A stretch of DNA of 64,000 nucleotides from Candidatus Zhuqueibacterota bacterium (GTDB lineage: Bacteria > Zhuqueibacterota > Zhuqueibacteria > Residuimicrobiales > Krinioviventaceae): assembly GCA_016934825.1 (NCBI GenBank), contig JAFGSB010000140.1, forward strand, positions 62,001 through 126,000, in the 5' to 3' direction. Shown here in pieces: positions 19,150 through 27,930 of this stretch. The position numbers and the translations under genes were made by a program. The notes under the pieces are model-generated. The model ran no database searches and had not been told where the DNA came from. It was given only the letters and a program-made list of their open reading frames with translations. The stretch's first letter is position 1; each line of letters begins with the position of its first letter.

Positions 19150-20538
19150 GTGAATGAAAATGTAAGCAAACCCGTTATCCTCATTGTTGATGATGATAAA
19201 AATATTTGCAAAATGATTGAAGCGACTCTGCACAAAGAGAAAAAATATGAAATCCGCACGGCTTTGAATGGCGAAGCCTGTATGAATATCATACGGGAAG
19301 AAACGCCGGATCTGGCGCTTTTGGATATTCAAATGCCCGGAATGGACGGTCTTGAAACTTTAAAACAAATCAAGGAAGAAGATTCAAGAATTCAGGTGGT
19401 CATGATGACCGCTCACGGCACAATTGAACGCGCGGTTACATCAATGAAATCCGGCGCATATGACTTTCTGACCAAACCGTTCGCAAGGGACCGTCTTATT
19501 GTTACGGTTGACAACGCTTTGATGAATTCCTCCCTGCGAAAAGAAGTTGATGAACTTCGTACCGAACTTAAAGGGAAATATTCATTCGGCAACATTATCG
19601 GTCAGAGCGGAGGAATCCAGGACGTATTCAAAGCATTAAGTAAGGTAGTGGATAGCAATGTTACCGTACTTATTCAGGGAGAAAGCGGTACCGGCAAAGA
19701 ATTAATCGCCCGGGCGACACATTTTTTGTCCAAGTCACGCGCGGACAAACCCTTTGTCGCTGTCAATTGTTCGGCATTACCTGAATCGTTACTTGAAAGT
19801 GAACTGTTTGGACATGAAAAAGGCTCCTTCACCGGCGCGGCCGGGAAAAGGATAGGAAAATTCGAACAGGCAAACGGCGGCACAATATTCCTCGACGAAA
19901 TCGGGCTCATGTCGCCGGCCACTCAGGCCAAAATCTTGAGAATTCTGCAGGAACGGGAATTTGAACGTGTCGGCGGGAACGAATTGATCAAGGTAAGCGT
20001 CAGGATCATTTCGGCGACAAACAAAGACCTTGAAGAAGAAATGAAAAATGGAAATTTCAGGGAAGATTTGTATTACCGGCTATCGGTTTTCCCCATTAAA
20101 CTTCCCCCGCTTCGGGACAGAAAGGAAGATATCCCGTTGCTGGCCACACACTTTAGAAAAAAGTATAGCGAACAGGAAGGCAAAAATATTGAGGATATAA
20201 ATCCGGATGCTTTGGAGTTGCTGATGAACTATAACTGGCCCGGGAATGTGCGGGAATTGGAAAACGCAATCGAACGGGCTGTTGTGCTGTCGTCGGACAA
20301 AGAGATCACTCCCAAAGATTTGCCGCAGGCCGTTCGTTCCATAGGCGAGAAACAAATATATGAATCTGATAACACCCTGGCAAGCTGGATTGAAAAATTG
20401 GAACAAGAGGCCCTCAGACAGGCCCTGCTGGAATGTGAGGGAAATATTTCCAAGACAGCTAAAAAACTGGGTATCGGCAGAGCGACAATCTATCGTAAAG
20501 CGAAAAAATATGGCCTGACTATGATCACAAATAATTAA
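19150..20538 (+). CDS. Sigma-54-dependent NtrC-type response regulator
   Basis: Receiver with intact Asp (LALLDIQMPGMDG); AAA+ GESGTGKELIARATH; GSFTGA loop; GGTIFLDEI; C-terminal Fis-type HTH GNISKTAKKLGIGRATIYRKAKKYGL. Confidence 0.97.
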   Translation: MNENVSKPVILIVDDDKNICKMIEATLHKEKKYEIRTALNGEACMNIIREETPDLALLDIQMPGMDGLETLKQIKEEDSRIQVVMMTAHGTIERAVTSMKSGAYDFLTKPFARDRLIVTVDNALMNSSLRKEVDELRTELKGKYSFGNIIGQSGGIQDVFKALSKVVDSNVTVLIQGESGTGKELIARATHFLSKSRADKPFVAVNCSALPESLLESELFGHEKGSFTGAAGKRIGKFEQANGGTIFLDEIGLMSPATQAKILRILQEREFERVGGNELIKVSVRIISATNKDLEEEMKNGNFREDLYYRLSVFPIKLPPLRDRKEDIPLLATHFRKKYSEQEGKNIEDINPDALELLMNYNWPGNVRELENAIERAVVLSSDKEITPKDLPQAVRSIGEKQIYESDNTLASWIEKLEQEALRQALLECEGNISKTAKKLGIGRATIYRKAKKYGLTMITNN

Positions 20539-20765
20539 TATATTTTACACAGGGGGATTCCGGCTTTTTTTCTTTCCTTCCATCCGAAAACCCGCTTTTT
20601 TATAACATGACTTCAAAACCATGCAATTTTACCGTTTTTTTAAATATGTTCCAGTCTAAAACAATGTTCCAGCCTGTCACAAAAATGAAATGGGTTTCCC
20701 TTTAATACAAAAAACTCAATTCAATAAAAACAATATCTTAAGCGTCCTTTGCGCGGTTATATTAA

Positions 20766-20781
20766 TGGTATACCTTTTGCG
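20766..20781 (+). promoter_or_regulatory. Weak candidate sigma-54 promoter upstream of 20853
   Basis: TGGTATACCTTTTGCG keeps GG-N10-GC spacing but departs from TGGCAC/TTGCW at several positions. Confidence 0.35.
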
Positions 20782-20852
20782 TTCCATAATAACAAATCGA
20801 AAAATCTGCATGGATAAGAAATTTAATTTGGTATTAATATAAATTCAAAGAT

Positions 20853-21935
20853 ATGAACAATAACACACTTACTCAAACATTGGCAGATATTTGCAACGGA
20901 ACTTATCGCCAGGCTCAACTGATTCAATTTATTGAATTAACAAAAAAAATCTCGTTAGGGTATTTGCGATACCAGGAAGTTATCGGGAAACGCATCTCCG
21001 GCGAGAGAGTAGAGACCAAAGACGAACTTGAAGATCTCGCACTGGATTGTGTTGCGGAATTATTCAGTGGCGATGGAAACGGGAACTTTCCTCAACTCGT
21101 TAAATATTATACACCCTTTCTGGGAATACAAAATATCGACGATACAGAAATTTTGGCCCTGACCAGGAGATTGGTTGTCCGTAAAACAAAGCAAGAGTTG
21201 TCCCGGATTTTTCGGGAACGGGATCCCGAAGGGGCAAAAATTGTGCGGAATATAAAAGTTGCTATACGAAGTTCCGAAAAACTGGAAATTTTCCGTGACC
21301 TGGGCAAGGAATTTGTTTTTTATAAGAACGGGATTAATATCAATAAAGACACCGTAATTGATGTGGATAGCATTTCGTCTTATCTCAGAAAAGCTTCTTC
21401 TCCCATACCCGAAGATGTTCTGCATACGCGTTTTATTGATGTTTTCAGCCCGAAAGACTCCATTTCAAGCGCTCTAAAAAAACTTTTAAAAACAATATAC
21501 GGACTTGAAGATTATCAAAATTTTTTACCCATGGATGTTATTGTCAAACTTATCCGCAAAACCAAATTTGAAGGCTTGCGCGATAAATTAAACGGAGATG
21601 ATTCGGTACCCACGCCATTGGACCAATTGGAGACCCAGGAAATAGAAGGCTATATAAAAATTGTCATGCAGCAAATTCAGCGAAAAATTGACAAACTATA
21701 TATAAAATCGGGTAAAATAACTGCTGCCAAAGCCAAAATATATAATTGCGCCTTACATGATGTGCTTTACGATCTTTTACATAAAAAAGACAGTTCATCC
21801 TATTACAGGAACTTGAAATATTATTTACCCCAATTGACACAAATTCAATATAGAAAGGAAGAAAGAACTATTTTTGAATACCTTGCCAAGGTTGCCAAAA
21901 AAAATTTTCGCGGTCATCTTAAAGCCTTATTATAA
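20853..21935 (+). CDS. Hypothetical protein, possibly a divergent sigma-factor-like protein
   Basis: Long ORF with no confident family; N-terminal third KDELEDLALDCVAELF...FPQLVKYYTPF...TRRLVVRKTKQELSRIFRERDPEGAKIVRNIKVAI vaguely resembles sigma region 2. Confidence 0.75.
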   Translation: MNNNTLTQTLADICNGTYRQAQLIQFIELTKKISLGYLRYQEVIGKRISGERVETKDELEDLALDCVAELFSGDGNGNFPQLVKYYTPFLGIQNIDDTEILALTRRLVVRKTKQELSRIFRERDPEGAKIVRNIKVAIRSSEKLEIFRDLGKEFVFYKNGININKDTVIDVDSISSYLRKASSPIPEDVLHTRFIDVFSPKDSISSALKKLLKTIYGLEDYQNFLPMDVIVKLIRKTKFEGLRDKLNGDDSVPTPLDQLETQEIEGYIKIVMQQIQRKIDKLYIKSGKITAAKAKIYNCALHDVLYDLLHKKDSSSYYRNLKYYLPQLTQIQYRKEERTIFEYLAKVAKKNFRGHLKALL

Positions 21936-22003
21936 ATTTACGTAATTTTTAATTATTGCCTGTATGTTATGTTATAATAAAATTAATAATTAAAATAAAA
22001 TAC

Positions 22004-22654
22004 AACATGACATACTTAAATTCTTATGATGATTGCCCCGAGTCAATGGAGCTGGAGCTTCAATTTTTACAGAACGATCTTAACCGGGTATTAAAAGAGA
22101 ATCCTCAACATCATTTGTTTGACTGTCCGATTTGTCAAAAATATTTGAATGAACTGGATGGGATATACGAATCTATTTCTGCTGAATTATCATATCCTGT
22201 TTCAAATAAAGTACTTGATTTTGCCTGTAGTATTTCAACACTGCAGCTTCAAAAAGGGCAATTCATATGTAAACCGGTCATAAAAAAAACTCAAAAAATC
22301 GCCGTTGAGTATCAACTTGTCTTAGTGTTCTCAAAAAAAGAAAATAAGAACTTTTGCGATTATGATTTCAAAAATCATCATGACAGCAACATGTATATAA
22401 GGGTTGTATCGGACCCGGCCTGGAATAAACTGTTATTATTTTTCAAACACAAAGACCAAATAAATTATTCACACTATTCTTTTACAATTCCAGGTATCAT
22501 CGAGAGAGCAAACATCTCAACAAACGGAACGGCTGTTATTCCCTTTATTCAAATAAAAAATTTAAACAACAAATCAATTTTCTTTTATAAAAAGAACAAA
22601 AAAACAAACAACAAAAATTTACTCAGGAAATTTCAAGAAAGTATAATCATTTGA
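22004..22654 (+). CDS. Hypothetical protein with an HxxxxCxxC segment (putative Zn-binding / anti-sigma-like)
   Basis: ORF 21956-22654; internal ATG near 22007 (MTYLNSYDDCPESMELELQFL) is a likely alternative start. Contains HHLFDCPICQKYLNELDGIY. Confidence 0.65.
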   Translation, partial: NMTYLNSYDDCPESMELELQFLQNDLNRVLKENPQHHLFDCPICQKYLNELDGIYESISAELSYPVSNKVLDFACSISTLQLQKGQFICKPVIKKTQKIAVEYQLVLVFSKKENKNFCDYDFKNHHDSNMYIRVVSDPAWNKLLLFFKHKDQINYSHYSFTIPGIIERANISTNGTAVIPFIQIKNLNNKSIFFYKKNKKTNNKNLLRKFQESIII

Positions 22655-22695
22655 TTATGAAACCTGTATCCCATCATAAAAATTTTTTTCGATAT

Positions 22696-22722
22696 AAAGC
22701 CGGATTTTCTCCGGCTTTTTTC
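22696..22722 (+). terminator. Rho-independent terminator
   Basis: AAAGCCGGA-TTTTC-TCCGGCTTT followed by TTCTTTTCC. Confidence 0.85.
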
Positions 22723-22842
22723 TTTTCCAAAAATAAAAATACCTTGACTTGCTCTGAATTTTTAAATAACTTTTTATCTAATAATTAGTATAAAATGAAT
22801 AATTTACTTTTTTTATTAGTCCTGGACTATTTAAGAGTTAAT

Positions 22843-24657
22843 ATGAATCGGCGTTCAATACTGATAATTGATAAAGACCCAAACAATCAAAAAGTTTTAC
22901 AAAACAATTTCATTGAATCCGGGTATGAAGTAGATGTGGCTGCCGATAACAGTGAAGCATTGAAACTTTTACAATTGAAACCGTTTGACGCTGTTCTTTC
23001 TGAACTTGCCGCGCCCGGCATTGACGGTTTTAATTTATTGGAAAATACACAAAAAGCTTCATTGAACGTCAATATACCGGTTGTATTTCTGACCCAGAAA
23101 AATGATATCTGGAACCGTGTAAAAAGTCTGAAACTTGGCGCGAAAGATTATATTGTAAAACCGATCCATGTAAAAGAACTCATTGCGCGGTTAAACATGC
23201 TCCTTTCCAGGATTGAACGTAAATCCACTGAAGAAAACATTATTAAAAAGAAATTTGCCGGTAAATTAAAGGATATTTCTCTTTTTGATTTGATCAAAGT
23301 TTTTGGTCTCGAAAAAAAAACAGGTGTTTTAAGTTTAATAAATGAAAATGGTTTTTCCGGCCAGATATTTTTTGAAAACGGCAACATTATTAATGCCGGT
23401 ACATTAGCATTCAAAGGTGTGGATGCCGTTTATAAAATGATGACCTGGGATAGAGGCCGATTTTCCATGCATTTCTGTGACATCGATGTAATAGACGAAA
23501 TAAAAGTCAGTAATTTGGCAATTTTATTGCAAGGAGCAATGAGAATGGAAAAACGTGAAGAAATATTAAAACAACTTCCTTCTCTTGATACTGTTCTAAC
23601 GACGACTTCCAATTTCAAAAAAATAACATCAAAACAGGATCTGGCCAGCAACTTGCAATATTTTTTAGAACTGTTTGACGGGAAGCGTACACTGAAGCAG
23701 ATAATCAATGACAGCCAGGAAGATGAAATAACGACATTAAAACGAATCCTGCAATTAAATCAATTGGGATTTTTAACTATTGTCAAAGAAAAATCCGCTC
23801 ATGTACCCGCAGCCCGGGAAGAAGAAATTGAATCATCCGAATATGAAGATAGTGCGGATTCATTATTCAAGAATATTATTAATGAAACGGATTCTGAATC
23901 CATAAATGTAAAAATTTCCAATTTTTATCAGGAACCGGTTAAAAAGGTTGAAAAAGTCATCCCGGATCAGAAATCAAAAGCCGATGAAACAAAGCATGAA
24001 ACTCAAAAACCCGCCTCCGCCCCTGTCAGGCAGGCTCATATAACTCCCAAAACACAAACATGGGCTGCACAGAAAAAAATCACAACCGGCCAATTAAAAA
24101 CCGTAGAATCGTCAAAGGTCGAAACGCTGACTGAAAAAAAACAACCTGTATCTCCTCATCAAAAAGCAAAAGGAACAATATTAATCTTAGGAACGGATAA
24201 TTCTGTTCGAAAAAATATCGTGGAAAATTTAATTGTGGGACGGGCTATTGAGTCTCGGGTCGATCTGCCGAATGTATCGGAAATTTATTTTGGTACGGCC
24301 CGTTTCAAAGGAGAACAATACTTAAACATCACCACCTTTTCCATGGAAAAAGAATTCACGCCTTTATTAGAGTATTTTGCACCCTCTACATTGGGATATA
24401 TTTTACTGATCGATATTAAAAACGCAAACTGGAATTATTTTCAGTATCTTTTGAATGTGCTCAGGGGAAAACTTTCCGTTCCCTCTGTTATCGTCATCTC
24501 AAATAAAACATCGGATTCAAATGAGCCGAGTATCGATGATATTCGTTCAAAATTATTATTAAAAAATAATCAAAAAATTGTATTCTGTTCAAATTTTGAC
24601 AAACCGAATTCAAAAAAACTTATTTTTTCATTGTTTAAAAATTACTTTAAAAAATAA
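22843..24657 (+). CDS. Pseudo-receiver + PATAN (DUF4388) + degenerate small-GTPase-like domain fusion
   Basis: ORF from 22795, likely start ATG 22843. Receiver SILIIDKDPNNQKVL...FDAVLSELAAPGIDGFNLL...YIVKPIHV; PATAN FAGKLKDISLFDLIKVFGLEKKTGVLSLINENGFSGQIFFENGNIINA; C-terminal KGTILILGTDNSVRKNIVENLIVG...YILLIDIKNANW...PSVIVISNKTSD. Confidence 0.85.
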   Translation: MNRRSILIIDKDPNNQKVLQNNFIESGYEVDVAADNSEALKLLQLKPFDAVLSELAAPGIDGFNLLENTQKASLNVNIPVVFLTQKNDIWNRVKSLKLGAKDYIVKPIHVKELIARLNMLLSRIERKSTEENIIKKKFAGKLKDISLFDLIKVFGLEKKTGVLSLINENGFSGQIFFENGNIINAGTLAFKGVDAVYKMMTWDRGRFSMHFCDIDVIDEIKVSNLAILLQGAMRMEKREEILKQLPSLDTVLTTTSNFKKITSKQDLASNLQYFLELFDGKRTLKQIINDSQEDEITTLKRILQLNQLGFLTIVKEKSAHVPAAREEEIESSEYEDSADSLFKNIINETDSESINVKISNFYQEPVKKVEKVIPDQKSKADETKHETQKPASAPVRQAHITPKTQTWAAQKKITTGQLKTVESSKVETLTEKKQPVSPHQKAKGTILILGTDNSVRKNIVENLIVGRAIESRVDLPNVSEIYFGTARFKGEQYLNITTFSMEKEFTPLLEYFAPSTLGYILLIDIKNANWNYFQYLLNVLRGKLSVPSVIVISNKTSDSNEPSIDDIRSKLLLKNNQKIVFCSNFDKPNSKKLIFSLFKNYFKK

Positions 24658-24697
24658 ATTTTTTTTGCTGATAACATATTTCTAATTTACTTTATTT

Positions 24698-25915
24698 ATG
24701 CTTTCATTTAATAACAAACAAAAATTCAAAGTTCTTATAGTAGACAGTGAAGGCGCGGGAGTAGAACAACTCATCAAAAATTTAATTGAAACCAACCTGG
24801 ACGTTATACATATTAAAGACGGACAAAAGGCCTGTGAATACTGTCTTACGAACCAGCCCCATATAATTATTACCGAACTGGATTTGCCCCTTGTCAACGG
24901 AGTCCAGTTCTTCCGTCAGCTTAAAAGCAATTTTATTACCAGCCATATTCCGATTATCGTCACGACAAAAGAAACAAAATTGGAAGACCGTATTAAAAGC
25001 ATGGAAATTGGAATTGATGACTATATTGAAAAACCTTATGCCCCCGAAGAGATTGTTGCCCGTGTTCATTTACTGTTAAATGAAATAAAGATTATAGAAA
25101 AGAACCGTCGGATTATCAATCATGGTTTTAAAGGGAACCTGGAAGAAATGACTGTAGTTGACCTTTTAAAAACCATGGAACTCAGCCGCATGTCCGGAAT
25201 TATTTATTTGTCCCGCGGCTATAAAGAAGGACAAATATTCATCGACAAGGGAGTTATTGTTGACGCTTTTATCGACGGCTTTGAACCTGAACAGGCTTTA
25301 ACGCACATGTTAACATGGCTAAAAGGCATCTTTTGGGTTTCAATCCAGAATATCGACCGAACCAGGATGATCAATGAAAACAATACGACAATCATTTCCA
25401 AGGGCACAAAACTTATTCAAAAATGGAAAGACCTTACCCGGCAATTACCTCCTTTAAATACGCCGGTAAAAGCCATTCAACCGGATGAAAATAAAAACAT
25501 TACAAATCCGGAAAAACAAATGCTGGACCAATATGCGGAACCGAATACAATTATGCATGGGATTGAAAAAAGTAAAATGGACGATCTGCATGCATTGGAA
25601 CTCATTAAATCATTATTGCAAAAAGGACTGCTTGTAACAAAGCCGTCATCACACCAGGTCAAAGATCCGTTTGCCCAAATCGTTTTCGATCACATGAATA
25701 GAGAAAATAATAACGAAGAGACTTTTACAAAAATAACTTCGTTTTTTAAACGGGAAAACAACCCGCAAAAGCCGTATCTGACCGAAGCGGGTTATAATAT
25801 AGACAGGACAAAAGGCCAAAATGATCCGGCTCCCCGACATTCCAAAACACCTTATAAAGTCTTTTTATCAAAAAAAGATTTACAATTAATCAAAACAGCT
25901 ATAAACAGATCATAA
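24698..25915 (+). CDS. Pseudo-receiver + PATAN (DUF4388) protein, paralogue of 22843-24657 without the GTPase-like domain
   Basis: FKVLIVDSEGAGVEQL...HIIITELDLPLVNGVQFFRQL...DYIEKPYAPEEIVARVHLLL; FKGNLEEMTVVDLLKTMELSRMSGIIYLSRGYKEGQIFIDKGVIVDAF. Confidence 0.85.
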   Translation: MLSFNNKQKFKVLIVDSEGAGVEQLIKNLIETNLDVIHIKDGQKACEYCLTNQPHIIITELDLPLVNGVQFFRQLKSNFITSHIPIIVTTKETKLEDRIKSMEIGIDDYIEKPYAPEEIVARVHLLLNEIKIIEKNRRIINHGFKGNLEEMTVVDLLKTMELSRMSGIIYLSRGYKEGQIFIDKGVIVDAFIDGFEPEQALTHMLTWLKGIFWVSIQNIDRTRMINENNTTIISKGTKLIQKWKDLTRQLPPLNTPVKAIQPDENKNITNPEKQMLDQYAEPNTIMHGIEKSKMDDLHALELIKSLLQKGLLVTKPSSHQVKDPFAQIVFDHMNRENNNEETFTKITSFFKRENNPQKPYLTEAGYNIDRTKGQNDPAPRHSKTPYKVFLSKKDLQLIKTAINRS

Positions 25916-25928
25916 ATACCTAATTACT

Positions 25929-26441
25929 ATGCTCGAATTCGAAACAAAAAAAGTTTCACAAAAAATCGGGGAAATACTGATCGTTGGTTCCCCGGATTCA
26001 TCCCAATCCTCTTTTCTTTATTATACTTGTCCGAAGGTCATGAAGTCCGACCAGGATATCATATTTGGTAATCTGGAGATCGAAAACAACTTTAACCTTT
26101 TTCTTTACGGAATAAGTTCAAACGGCAGTCAAAATAATATCGCCTGGGACCTGATTGCTCGAAAAATGCTGGGTTATATTATCGTATTTTACTGGTTTGA
26201 TGAAAAATCGTTTGAAACAGCCAAAAAAAATATAGATTTTCTCAGCACCAGATTCGACGCGCCAATGATTATTGCCGCCGATATTATGGACAAACCTATA
26301 CCCGTAAAAAAATCAATTGTCAATCCTTTTATTTCATTATCAAACAAGGATAAATTTACATTTTTTAACAGCACATCAGCCGATAGTGTTAAATCAGTAT
26401 TAATTTCATTGATCGACGTGGTCAGCGAGTACGCAAATTAA
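25929..26441 (+). CDS. Stand-alone degenerate small-GTPase-like protein
   Basis: Starts 13 nt after the stop of the PATAN gene; IGEILIVGSPDSSQSSFLYYTCPK...LGYIIVFYWFDEKSFETAKKNIDFLSTRFDAPMIIAADIMD follows the small-GTPase strand order but lacks GxxxxGK[ST]. Confidence 0.65.
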   Translation: MLEFETKKVSQKIGEILIVGSPDSSQSSFLYYTCPKVMKSDQDIIFGNLEIENNFNLFLYGISSNGSQNNIAWDLIARKMLGYIIVFYWFDEKSFETAKKNIDFLSTRFDAPMIIAADIMDKPIPVKKSIVNPFISLSNKDKFTFFNSTSADSVKSVLISLIDVVSEYAN

Positions 26442-26463
26442 CAGGAATTATAAAGTTACTGGT

Positions 26464-26811
26464 ATGATATCAACACCCAAAACAGGTCTTAAAACAACCA
26501 TTAAACTGGAAATAATGAAAAGGATAATTAAAAATCATCCCGTCAGTCTGTTAATTGATGAATTGAAACCACAGGAAATTATCCAGGTCCATCAGTTTGT
26601 ACTGGAAAAGGCGATAGAAATTGGTAAATGTGTAAAAGGAGAATCGTTTACCAAAAAGGATATTACAAAACATCTCGAGCCGTTAAACCTGGAAAAAATT
26701 GATGACTCACAGCTGGACAGCACTAATAAAAATTTGCTATTTGCACTTGAAAAAACAAAAAAACAGATTGATACAATCAGTCAAATTGTACGGGAGTATG
26801 CTCTAAGTTAA
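26464..26811 (+). CDS. Small hypothetical protein, last gene of the PATAN operon
   Basis: 115-aa ORF 22 nt after 26441, followed by a strong terminator. Confidence 0.7.
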   Translation: MISTPKTGLKTTIKLEIMKRIIKNHPVSLLIDELKPQEIIQVHQFVLEKAIEIGKCVKGESFTKKDITKHLEPLNLEKIDDSQLDSTNKNLLFALEKTKKQIDTISQIVREYALS

Positions 26812-26913
26812 TCTGATAGAGAATTACAAACCTCATCCGAAAGCTCTTAAAAAAACAGATAAAAGAAAATTTTTCTCCAAATTATATTTTTAAAATAAAT
26901 AATACTTCTTTGA

Positions 26914-26949
26914 GCCACAGAAAGAATTTACGTCTGTGGCTTGTTTTTA
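26914..26949 (+). terminator. Rho-independent terminator
   Basis: GCCACAGA-AAGAATTTACG-TCTGTGGC followed by TTGTTTTT. Confidence 0.85.
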
Positions 26950-26969
26950 TGATTTCATAAAGAACAAAT

Positions 26970-27890
26970 ATGAATTATCGGTCCAAGTATATTTTAATTT
27001 TGCTGTTCTGCTTTATTTTTTGTCTACATCATGCGCGGGCAAAACAGAGTAATAGTCAAGCAGGATTCCTGCTGCTTGAAAAAAATGACATTCGAATTAT
27101 TTATTCTCCCGCGGACTCTGCTTATGCAAAACAGGCTTTGAATATTATTGGTAAATATCTTGAAGAAATTACCGCCGATCTGCTGATAACAGAGCGAAAC
27201 ACTATAAATGTTTATATTGCCCCGACACGAAGAAATTTCCGCGACTTTCTAAGAGGACAATTACCCGACTGGACCGGCGCTTTCGCCGCTCCTTCGGAAA
27301 ACACCATGTATATCCGGTCACCGCGCTGGGATCAGGACAATGTTTTTTCTACCACGCTCATTCACGAACTTTTTCATTTACTTTTACATCAAAAAATGGG
27401 GCTTACCGAAATACCACGCTGGATGAACGAAGGATTGGCCATCTTTTACTCCGGCGATAATAAATGGATCATGAGCACGGCTATGTCCAAAGCGCTGGCA
27501 ACCCGTTCCCTGATCCCGTTGTCACAAATTGACAATGTCCTTAAATTTCATTCCGCGAAAGCGGAACTTGCCTACCAGGAAAGCTACTCAGCCGTTCAAT
27601 ATCTGCTGGCCACTTATGATATAGACGCGGTTCTGTATATACTGAATGGTCTGAAATCAAATTTAAGTCTGGATGATTGTTTCAAAAATGCAACCGGAAG
27701 TTCTTTTCGCGATTTTGAACTGGAATGGATAAACTATATTAAAAAGCATTATAAATGGACCTGGATATCCGAATTTGATAATTATATCTGGATTTTAATT
27801 ATTGTACTCTTTTTGCTTGCGGGAATACTCATTCGATTAAGAAACCGGCAAAAACTGCGGGAATGGCAAAACGAAACAGAGTCTGAATAA
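26970..27890 (+). CDS. Peptidase MA family (gluzincin-like) metallohydrolase with C-terminal TM
   Basis: TTLIHELFHLLLHQKMGLTEIPRWMNEGLAIFYSG (HExxH plus downstream Glu); C-terminal YIWILIIVLFLLAGILIRL. Confidence 0.87.
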   Translation: MNYRSKYILILLFCFIFCLHHARAKQSNSQAGFLLLEKNDIRIIYSPADSAYAKQALNIIGKYLEEITADLLITERNTINVYIAPTRRNFRDFLRGQLPDWTGAFAAPSENTMYIRSPRWDQDNVFSTTLIHELFHLLLHQKMGLTEIPRWMNEGLAIFYSGDNKWIMSTAMSKALATRSLIPLSQIDNVLKFHSAKAELAYQESYSAVQYLLATYDIDAVLYILNGLKSNLSLDDCFKNATGSSFRDFELEWINYIKKHYKWTWISEFDNYIWILIIVLFLLAGILIRLRNRQKLREWQNETESE

Positions 27891-27930
27891 AACTTTTGTA
27901 TAAATTCCTGTAATTGTTTATATTATTGGC

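Noticed and set aside
22744-22772. TTGACT-N17-TAACTT as a sigma-70 promoter for the PATAN operon
   Set aside because: The -10 match is poor, and housekeeping promoters in FCB-type bacteria differ from the E. coli consensus.
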